Shown here: positions 55,240 to 64,000 of the stretch, in pieces
How the letters are laid out: every line of letters begins with the position of its first letter
Position numbering within the stretch: the first letter of the stretch is position 1
Source of the DNA: Dendrophyllia cribrosa
Lineage: Eukaryota; Cnidaria; Anthozoa; Scleractinia; Dendrophylliidae
DNA: 64,000 bases
Assembly: GCA_024195265.1 (NCBI GenBank)
Contig: JAJLRJ010000002.1
Location: 20,031,604 to 20,095,603, forward strand
Reading direction: 5' to 3'
Made by a program: the position numbers and the translations under genes
The notes under the pieces: model-generated
What the model was told of the DNA's origin: nothing
Databases searched by the model: none
What the model saw: the letters and a program-made list of their open reading frames with translations, nothing else

Positions 55240-55765
55240 GGCAAATTCAAGTTCCAATGAAGAGTTTAGAAACTAAGAATATGAGACGTGTTTACACTGT
55301 ATTTTTAATCTTTCAAGGCATGCACAAAAATATAAAGTAACAAGGGTCAGCAAGTCTTTGAGATCAATATGTAATCACAAGAGGCGGCACTGTTAGCCAT
55401 TACATAAGAATTCATTTGCCAGAGGCTTTTCTAGCGCTCTCATCTCAATCCGTAATAAACGCCTCTGTCACGAAAGCGTACCGCGAGAGAATCTCCGGTA
55501 CCCAAGGTAACATGAATGAATAATAAATATAGCTGTAACTTCCGCAATTAAAGCGCTGGCATGACTCATTTATATTACACTTCAGTGCGTGTGCATGTGT
55601 CTCAACTGGTTGATTGACGGTGTTGTTACGGCGGCTTCCTTATAAAAAAGTGAGGTAAGATGACAATTTTGTTGTTCTAAGATTTCAGCCAAGTATTTTT
55701 ATTAGCAATCTTGAACACCATTGAAAACTGTTTTGATTTGATTGCTCAATTTTTAACTAATTCAG

Positions 55766-55950
55766 CCTGGTTTCTAATAACGACATAAGCATAAGCATAT
55801 TGCTTGCGTTTTTGCTTATGTTGATGCTTATGTTGACTATGTCGGGCCGGTTTTTGCTGGACATGAGCGCTGTTATCCATACGCTTATATTCATGTTTAT
55901 GCTTATACGCATGCTTATACTTATGTCGCTAGTGAAAACCAACCTAAAAG
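55766..55950. mobile_element. MITE with TTATGC-type hexamer array
   Basis: Left end GCCTGGTTTCTAATAACGAC then ATAAGCATAAGC; right end GCTTATACTTATGTCGCTAG then TGAAAACCAACC, its imperfect inverse. The interior is largely TTATGC/GCATAA hexamers. No target duplication identified. Confidence 0.55.
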
Positions 55951-57595
55951 GCTTGTTTCAAACTCGTTGTTATTATTTTAAACCGCTATAGAATTGTATT
56001 TTGACTCCAGCTCGTTTATAGCACAAAGCTCAGTTGCTTTAACCGCGCTGGATAAAGATCAACCGTACTTGTTCCTTACTTCCACTCTCTGTCCAATACT
56101 CTATGTGAACTTACTGAAACAAGCACTGATTAGCATTAATTACGGACTTACGCAAACAACGGAGAACAATGAAACATTCTGTCGCCGTGTGATTTTTTTT
56201 TGCTTTCCTTTTCCCTCTAGCAAGTGCTAGATAAATGGAATGCGGGCAAGTACTACGTTTAACTGATTTTGCGCAAAGAGACCTCTCTTTTCATTCTGTG
56301 GACATTTTTTGAGTCTTTCGTTATGCGGTAGACTAAATTAACGCTTTCTACAATTCAATACTTAGTTGAAGACATACTTTAAAAAACCGTCATGACAATA
56401 AACACATTTTTAGTATTGGCCTTTATAATTTTTTTTGATATAGAACCTGTGGTTTTACATTTTGACGCTTAAATGCTCATGCTAAGTCCACTTCGAGAGA
56501 GTTAGTTAAGGACCTCTTCATTTGCCTTCTTGTTTTTACAATGAGCTCAATAAAAATAATGAAACATAATTTGGTCTAAGGAATGAAATCCACAGTCCAG
56601 TTGTGCCCGAAATGCTACAATGCATAAAAACTTGGTCTCGCATGATTTATCAAAGAATTTTTTCATTTTAAAATAGCAAACATGTATAATAATTATGAAT
56701 AATGATGCTCGAATCGCCAAAGGAAAAGAAACGTTCAGTCCAGGCTCAGCTTTGCTAAATAGTTTAATTTATCCACATTAGCTCTTTATTGAAGAAATAC
56801 AACAGTAAAATACTAGGAAAACGCCTACGTCGGGGAATAAAATTGGCAGGTGTTATGCTTTCCAATGATAATTAGATTAACATTCAGTAATATTTACACA
56901 GATACGCTACGACTTTTTAATGAGTGTCGCAATTCGTCGTGTAAATATCCTTTTTACACTTAAAAAATAGGACGCTTCTTGTCGTTGTCAATTGTGAAGC
57001 TTCTTATCTTAAAGCTTGTCTTTTGTTCGCTTTGTAAAATTATTCTTACATCTAGGTTTTCTTATATTTTCTTTCTTGTCCTCTTCACCTCCCGCCTCGA
57101 TAAGCCTAAGCTAACCGCGGATTGCGTGAAACATTTCCTTTTTCCTTTCTAGTTTATTTTATTTATTTATTATAATAATAATTTATTAATTGTAATTGTA
57201 ATTGTAATTGTCATAATAATTGTAATAATAAAGTTGTTGTTGTTGCCAATTTTCTTATTTTAAATCTAAGCTTAAACATGCATTTTAAAGTTTTTAATTT
57301 GTTTTTAAATAGTTTCTTAATTATTCTTGTACTGTTTCTATTTTTAGTCTATTTTTAATCTAGTTTTTACTTTTTTATCATGTGTAGTTTTTTTATTTAA
57401 TTGTAGTTAATTTGTAGTATATGCAGGGCCCCACTGCAGAGCACCTTTTGGTGAAGTGGGCTCCCTGCTAAAATATTGTTATTATTATTATTATTATTTT
57501 TTTTTTTTAACATTCACCATTGAGCGTCCACCAACGAGACGTATCCGTTACGGTAGCTCACTGAATACTTTTATACATTTTTTCCATTTTTTTAG
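55951..57595. other. Upstream region of cGAS-like exon at 57602; no gene seen
   Basis: AT-rich. 57165-57245 has (TTGTAA)n and ends AATAAAGTTGTTGTTGTTG, like the SINE tail at 14748. 57477-57500 is (ATT)n. A 35-bp segment near 56016 (AGCACAAAGCTCAGTTGCTT) also occurs at about 29030. Confidence 0.45.
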
Positions 57596-57601
57596 AGGAT
57601 C

Positions 57602-57829
57602 ATGAAACCGCTTTGTGGTATAAGGACCATAAAAGGCGTCATCGGGTGGGTCACATTTGTTGGAGTGGCAAGCGGCTTCCTTCAACTGCTGCGTAGCTTG
57701 AAGAGCTTCAACGACAACTGCAAAGATGGTGAAACGGAATGTACAAACACGTTTTGGTCAATTGCTGGAGGTACACTAGGTGCTTGCCTATTCCTGGTCA
57801 TCGCTTATGTCATGATACGACAGGCCTTG
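57602..57829 (+). CDS. Membrane-anchored cGAS-like gene 3, exon 1 only
   Basis: 76 residues beginning MKPLCGIRTIKG, after acceptor TTTTTTTAG and a 6-base leader AGGATC, ending TTG|GTATGA in phase 0 exactly as in gene 1. Two hydrophobic helices (about residues 12-32 and 52-73) flank a loop with C40-x6-C47. No matching exon 2 is found downstream: the sequence runs into a 500-N gap 137 bp later, and 58467-64000 has no Mab-21-like coding. Either exon 2 lies in the unsized gap or outside the window, or this is an orphan anchor exon. Its open frame and splice sites show no decay. Confidence 0.75.
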
Positions 57830-57966
57830 GTATGAACTAATTGTTGTGTATAGAACGAAGGGCAAGCATAAGAGAAGATAAGCTTTTAGTAGTTTCGTGA
57901 TAGAACTGTCCCTTCCACACCACTTCACATAAGGCCTATACTCTTGTGGTGTTCGAAAACCATTCG

Positions 57967-58466
57967 NNNNNNNNNNNNNNNNNNNNNNNNNNNNNNNNNN
58001 NNNNNNNNNNNNNNNNNNNNNNNNNNNNNNNNNNNNNNNNNNNNNNNNNNNNNNNNNNNNNNNNNNNNNNNNNNNNNNNNNNNNNNNNNNNNNNNNNNNN
58101 NNNNNNNNNNNNNNNNNNNNNNNNNNNNNNNNNNNNNNNNNNNNNNNNNNNNNNNNNNNNNNNNNNNNNNNNNNNNNNNNNNNNNNNNNNNNNNNNNNNN
58201 NNNNNNNNNNNNNNNNNNNNNNNNNNNNNNNNNNNNNNNNNNNNNNNNNNNNNNNNNNNNNNNNNNNNNNNNNNNNNNNNNNNNNNNNNNNNNNNNNNNN
58301 NNNNNNNNNNNNNNNNNNNNNNNNNNNNNNNNNNNNNNNNNNNNNNNNNNNNNNNNNNNNNNNNNNNNNNNNNNNNNNNNNNNNNNNNNNNNNNNNNNNN
58401 NNNNNNNNNNNNNNNNNNNNNNNNNNNNNNNNNNNNNNNNNNNNNNNNNNNNNNNNNNNNNNNNNN
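57967..58466. other. Assembly gap (500 N)
   Basis: Exactly 500 Ns, which looks like a fixed placeholder rather than a measured distance. ORFs spanning it are artefacts. Confidence 0.95.
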
Positions 58467-61400
58467 CATTGCAGTGTAATATGCTGTAATGGTCATAAAC
58501 CTCACAAAAACCCTCATAAAAAGATGCCCTTAACATTCAATGCAGACAGTTAGTTGTGGTCCCAGCCACACACACAAACACTTGATGTTTCAACTCCTAT
58601 AGTATCAGTCCAACCATGGAAACATACTGATCTCTCAGACACACACAAAGACTACTGATACATATTTATTTAATAATCTAGAAGTTTTATAAATATTTTT
58701 ACATACATGTATAATTATACTAGAGAGTGTGTAAAGCAGACTCAGCTAGCAAGTTGAAGTACCTTGCAGTTATTTATAAACTTTTAATGTTTAATTTTAA
58801 GACCATCAATCTTGCACCAACATTGTAATGCCATAAGTTTAGCATCAAAAATTCAACACAGCCATTTAAAATCGCCAAATGTTCAAATACAACCATCCTA
58901 ATTAACCAAAGAGGATTCATCTACAGCTGTACCCTTCACAGTGATAAAATGGTAGTTTTCAGTTTAATTTTAATCAGATAACTTAACTCATGCATACCAA
59001 GTTGGCCTGATAACAAAATCAATCATGAACACTGCAATTAAATTCTTTCTGTCCAAGATAAGGCATGATAAGGCTTACCATCTTGAACAATAGTCCAAAG
59101 TCTAATCTAATTTTCAGATTTCCTTTATACACATTTAAACAATTGCTTTAAAAATACCCTTTGCCAAGGTATCCTTAGGTTTTTAACTGCATAAGAACAT
59201 TCTATATTGTATATTTAAGCCAAGCCAAGAGATAAGAGCTTAATAGAAATTTCAAGTTCAAAAGTCCAAAGTTGTGGTTTTTACTTATCAGTTCTTAGAT
59301 TACATGTATTTTTATTCACACCTGATTAGCACACAGACTTCATTAACTTAATTAACTTAAGAGCTCTACGGTTCAAATTTCACAACTTTTCCAAAAGGTT
59401 CACTAGAGAAAATTGGATAGATAGATCACTTTTATTTAATTCAAGTCATGGTAATCCCTTCGATTCAATAACAACAGATACTGTTATCAATAAGAGCCAT
59501 GACTGTTTAATGCCATGACTGGATAATGAGTAGAAGTACAGGATAAGCACTGTTGAACAGCTTTAACTCTAAGGTAGTCTCCCTGAAAGATTCACTGACC
59601 TCTCATATCACAAGTAAAAAATATGTTTGTTGCTTAAAAAGGTCCATGCCTGAAGGTTTCATCTGAAGGCTTAACAGTGAGAACAGCATCACACAAACTT
59701 AATTAAGGCCTAACTCAATTAGCCCTGAGGTAAAGAATTAAACTTGAAAGCAATTTCCTTGATAAAAATCTTTTTGCTTTTAAAACTAATCATAGTTTCC
59801 TTATCAGATGTGATGAGACGCAATATCAAAGAAATACCTTTGTGCTTGCCAAATCCTTAATATAGCCACGATACAATCAAGTTAGTTCTAATAAAGGTAG
59901 CAGATAAACCCTTAGGAAATTCCAATTCTTGGCATCACACATTTAACATTTTAGACTTACAATTCTGAACTACAGTATGAGACAGTACTGATTTAGGAGA
60001 TTTTAAAATAGACGTTAGTCTTAACTGAAGCAGGCTTTATTACTTTTACATTTAAAACTGCAATTATGGCAACAGACCATGAAGTTTTTTTCCCACTCGT
60101 AATGTAAAGATCCAGGATGTTTCGAGAACATCAGAAGAATTTGTAACATATGAGTCACAATTAACCATTGTCCCACATATGCCAACATCCTAAGTGTTTT
60201 TAAATATCAGTGTGCTTACGAAAGCCCTAATCACAAAACTGAGTGCTTACTGAAATGTGTGACACCTTAATGTCACAAGTTTATTTTACACACAGTTTTT
60301 TACAGGCAGAGGTACAAATAAATGAGAATGAGCTACTGTGTTTAAAAACTTGTAACCAGTTTGAAAATTTCAAACCAGCTGGAAAAATTGAAACTGGTTT
60401 GAAAAATTCAAACCAAAGATTAAATTTGAACCAAAACATATACATGTACATGTTTGGATTTTATTGTCGGTCTCACAACTTTTAAAGTTCAAATTAGAAA
60501 TATCTCAGTAATTCTACTGTAAATTGTAAGAACCATAATAAGTGTAAAGACTAAATCTTACTGATTAAACTGTCATTTATGACTGTAAATTCATAAATCA
60601 TAAAATGTTTAAAATAACAAAGAATTATAATAATTGTTGAAAAGCAGTTTCAAAGCACTCTCAGTCTCTGGAATCCAGGTTTTGAAATATTAAATCTATT
60701 TCTCTATAATTTTAACAAATGCTTCACCAGCCAAGAGCTTTAGATATGAATTGTCATATGTATTCAAAACCTAAATAAAAATACATGACTGTACATCATC
60801 AACACCAATCCATCAACAATAGCTTGGGTGGGCACAAAAGATCTTAAGGTTTAAGAATAACTTTTAATTAAACGTTACTCTTATATTAAACCCTGCCGAT
60901 CTTTTGTAAATTTATATATTTTTAGGGTGCATGTGGATGGACTCACAGAGACCACAGTTTTCTGTGATAAATTCAACATTTCCTTCCTTATTATAAACCA
61001 GTTACAGCTGTAGCTCCTAGGAGTACTCCTAAATTTTAACATTTTAGAAATTCTCTTAAACTTAATTAACTTGAATAGTAAACATATCTCGTTTTCATCC
61101 ACGTAGATAGTATATAATAAAGCCACCTTGTACAGCATATGTTGCAGTTCAAGTCTGTCCTTGTTTCCAGGTGGGAAAACAAAAAAAATTGGCAAGCAAA
61201 AATGCTTAAAAAAAAAAATCTGCAGCTCAAAATTGGTTGCTGTGCAGCATTAATTTCATTCAGAAATTTTAAATGTTTTTTTTTTTTAACATAAAAATAA
61301 AACATAAAATTACTACATGCATGCGTAAGAACATCATAATTAAGATATTAATAGAACTTGAATTGTTAAGGAACACTTAAGCCCCAGGTGACCTTAACAA

Positions 61401-63640
61401 TGCATTCACGTTCAATTAATGTCTTTATTGCAATGTTCTCATGCGTACACAGTAATTTTTTGCAGTGGATCTATGCCAATTTCAGCTGGTTTTGTGTGCC
61501 CAAAGCGTCCAAAAACTTCCAAACAATGAGCACTTTTCGAACTTAGCTACAATGCTTGGCTGTATCAAACAACCTCGCAATGTTGATTTTGTGACATCAT
61601 GTTGCAAAGATGATGATGACGATGATGTATCACCCAACTCTCTGATGAATTTGTTGTTTACTACAAGATAGTCATTCCAAATTTAGGTCTTTAACAGTGT
61701 TTAACCTCCTGGTCAGAAGAGATTTACAATATTAAAGTACATTTATGTCTCTCATTTGGACCTTTTGTGTTTGTATCCCAAAATTCTTAACATGTTTTTT
61801 TTTTTCAGTGACGCACATAGTTTACATATTATGGCACTTATATTCAAACAGCAGCAATATCAAACTAGGTCGATTGAGGCCCCGTTTATACGGGTCCGGA
61901 CAAATTTTTGCACGGACGAATTTTGTTCCTAGACCACGTGTTTACATGGATCTGTGCAAATTCTGTTACAGATTGCAGTGGTGTTTACACGGAAACTTGC
62001 ACACTTAGCCGTTCAAAAATTCGTCCAGTTCCGCCGGACCCGTGTAAACGCAAGTGGAACCGAGCAAGTTTTTGTCCGTTAAACGGGGCCTAAATGTATT
62101 GAGCAACTTCAGTTGTACAATACCACCAAATAATACAAAACCAATATAAATGTAGTTTGAAACCTAGTAAAAATTGCAAAACATCTTGCTCAAAAATTAT
62201 CTGGTAATCAAATCCAATTAAAATAGAAGCATTACAAAAACATAAATATTTCTGTGTTGTTTGAAACAACTGCAAATTAAATTTTATTTTTAGAAATATA
62301 GGCTGCTCCAGGCCTGGTGATATATATATGCAAATCATTGAATGGAAATACTTTCAGGCATTTTATGCAAGCTATAAATAACTGTACATTACCCTCTTGT
62401 GGTCTACTATCTGATACAGGCAAGAAAATTATATCTTGTTTGTGCATGATCTTAGTGTTCTGGTATTCAAAATGCAGTTCTTTTTTATAAATATTTCTCA
62501 GTAGAGAATATCTCAAAGGAAAAACGCCCAGTGCCAAAGGGATCGGCATTTAAATAAATACTCTGCAGATTACATGTAAAAAAAGTTCTTATTTAGTCTA
62601 AGGCACATGTAACAGCCAGAAAAATTATATGTAGTTCTAGGGAAGCAAGAATACAATTTTAAATTTCCCAGCACTGCCAATTAAAAAATATATATATATT
62701 AAGCTTATTTCAAAGCTTAAGCTTATATTATAGCAAAATATGGAAGAAAAGCGAAATAAATTTGTATTGAATGTTAGTAAGGCTTTACAGGCGAAATGCC
62801 AAGATTATCTCTGACAAAATCAGCTTAGGTGTATTGTCGGACTTCCTGTCTATTTATTGCAGACTCAAAGTACACCTAAACCCTCCTATTATTTTAAAGC
62901 TAAAATTTCAAGCAGTTGATGTTCACTGCATCCAAAAATTTGATCTTAGAATGAGTTCACAACATACGACATACGATCTTACAGTCAGCTTATAGTTGTC
63001 TCATGCCCAGAAAACGAAAATTTATCACGACGTCCGTTCTCTCTTTTATCACTGCAAAGATAAGCTTAAGCTTATATAAAGTTGCTTGAGTCGATTGCAC
63101 AAAAACAAAACGCAGACGTAGACATGACACAAGACATTTACATGTAAGAAAGCAAGATCAACTTTCAGTCTTTCAGGTTTTCTTTAGACATTTTAGCTCG
63201 ATCATCTCGATATTAACGCCGATTTCTAACCTTCGACGGCGAAAACATACTACCTTACTTATCTGCGAAACGAGTAACGAGTTTAAAAAAACCGAAGCGA
63301 ATGACAAATAATCAATTTCCTCTTCCTTCGCTCTCAACGCACTTCTCAAAGTGGAATTATGCTACGCTAATTTGCATACTAAAGCCTCTAGTGGTTTGAA
63401 TTACAAATTTTCCACTACGTCGTAATTGTAGTAGTTTACTCCATTCTTCACAACAAAACACACAATCACTTTATCTAATAGTGCTTCACCTTGGTTCTGT
63501 TCTTTACCAAATTGCTTTAAATCGTAAGCGGTAACGAAACTTCGGTTGTGAGGATTTAAGTTAAGCTTAACTTATTCGACAAAACATGTGGTCTCCGCTT
63601 ACGGGTAGTTGCAAGTAATATTTACGTAACGAAAATTTAC
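58467..63640. other. AT-rich region without recognised exons
   Basis: No ORF on either strand matches a family I know. Apart from the MITE 61877-62091, a TA run near 62685 and a short GAT/GAC repeat near 61606, it appears poor in transposons compared with the rest of the window. It may be intron or UTR of the minus-strand ephrin-like gene. 60355-60418 has short overlapping palindromes of the type GGTTTGAAAAATTCAAACC. Confidence 0.4.
61877..62091. mobile_element. MITE (AGGCCCCGTTTA ends)
   Basis: Ends AGGCCCCGTTTATACGGGTC and the inverse, finishing TCCGTTAAACGGGGCCT. Internal GTGTTTACA-type motifs resemble Harbinger-like MITEs. The flanking trinucleotides TGA and TAA are not identical, so a target duplication is not shown. 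Confidence 0.6.
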
Positions 63641-63644
63641 TCAC

Positions 63645-63775
63645 CGTGGATTTTGAAAGCTCCACTGTATCGAAGGATAGATCTTTCCATTCACAAGCAC
63701 CGAAAGCTCCAAATAAATATAAATGAAAGCAAGAACATGAAGCTCGTGATAGCGTCCTTTTCGATTCCGTGCCAT
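63645..63775 (-). CDS. Ephrin-like protein, exon 1 (signal peptide and domain start)
   Basis: On the minus strand ATG at 63775 opens a 43-codon-plus-2-base exon ending ACG|GTGAGT, a strong donor. It encodes MARNRKGRYHEL, a hydrophobic stretch (HVLAFIYIYLELSVLV), then NGKIYPSIQWSFQNPR. A signal peptide followed by W-x3-N-P-[KR] at the exon end matches the start of ephrins (vertebrate EFNB1 reads W-S-S-L-N-P-K as I recall it), and the splice falls after the second base of the K/R codon, as I recall for EFNB1. Ephrins are ligands of Eph receptor kinases. Exon 2 was not found, so it must lie in a long intron, the gap or beyond. Other secreted proteins cannot be excluded from 44 residues. Confidence 0.6.
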
Positions 63776-63841
63776 CACTGATGATTTCTTCACAGTACAA
63801 CAAGCCACGGGGGAAGCTTCTAGTAATGAATGTGTAAATAG

Positions 63842-63878
63842 TTTATAGCTTTTCTAGGAGTCTTAAGAGAATATATAG
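63842..63878 (-). promoter_or_regulatory. TATA-like motifs upstream of the ephrin-like exon
   Basis: On the minus strand CTATATAT (63878-63871) and CTATAAAC (63848-63841) lie about 100 and 70 bp before the ATG. Only position and motif support this; the transcription start is unknown. Confidence 0.3.
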
Positions 63879-64000
63879 GATGCAAGCAAAAAAGGAAATG
63901 TTTCTCCTTTTTCGTCTCAAAGGTCACAATGTAATTGGCCGTGTCATAAGATCTAAGAGACCCTTACGGTATAAAAATCTCCGCGAGACTTTACGGGGGA

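Noticed and set aside
57925..58536. ORFs of about 180-200 codons on both strands
   Set aside because: They run through 500 Ns and have no real sequence.

Overview
The window is animal nuclear DNA, most likely from an anthozoan cnidarian (stony coral or sea anemone). Supporting this are spliced genes with GT-AG introns, a Mab-21/cGAS-like gene family, a Ngaro-type tyrosine-recombinase retrotransposon, an L1-like LINE, tRNA-derived SINEs, long poly-G/poly-C tracts and a very high density of small inverted-repeat transposons. The species cannot be named from the sequence. Nothing looks bacterial: there are no operons, no CRISPR array and no rRNA.

Host genes. Three related loci lie head to tail on the + strand. 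Locus 1 (16434-16658 + 19101-21056) is complete. Exon 1 encodes a two-helix membrane hairpin with a C-x6-C loop. Exon 2 encodes a Mab-21/cGAS-like nucleotidyltransferase with all catalytic motif positions intact, followed by a tail of five repeats. Locus 2 has the same design (38082-38283 + 45492-46919), but a 5.3 kb Ngaro-like element (38284-43617) sits in the last codon of exon 1, two exon bases before the splice donor. Locus 3 shows only exon 1 (57602-57829), followed 137 bp later by a run of exactly 500 Ns. At the right edge a minus-strand first exon (63645-63775) looks like the start of an ephrin gene: signal peptide, then W-x3-N-P-[KR], with a splice position matching my recollection of vertebrate EFNB1.

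Layout. 1-16 kb is repeat-dense intergenic DNA: a LINE ORF1 fragment, hairpin elements, a decayed Ty3/gypsy copy, and a three-element nest at 10.9-13.2 kb (one TIR element containing two others, each with a perfect 9-bp target duplication). 16.4-21.1 kb is locus 1. 21.1-30 kb holds a TTAA-flanked element with a PIF/Harbinger-like element inside it, duplicated blocks, a poly-G MITE and a 50-bp minisatellite interrupted by a palindromic MITE. 30.5-36 kb is a near full-length L1-like LINE broken in both ORFs. 38.1-46.9 kb is locus 2 plus the Ngaro-like element. 47-56 kb holds another decayed Ty3/gypsy copy, a TTAA element with five palindromic CRE motifs, and a 3-kb nested foldback element. 57.6 kb is exon 1 of locus 3. 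58.5-63.6 kb is AT-rich with no recognised exon, and may be intron of the ephrin-like gene.

How it may work together. The cluster suggests membrane-tethered innate immune sensors: a 2-TM anchor with a probable luminal disulfide, a possibly active cyclic-dinucleotide synthase domain, and, in locus 1, a tail whose repeats each keep a TRAF-binding-like [PSAT]-x-[QE]-E tetrapeptide. This function is inferred from family and motifs only. The fresh transposon in locus 2 and the missing body of locus 3 suggest a rapidly changing gene family.
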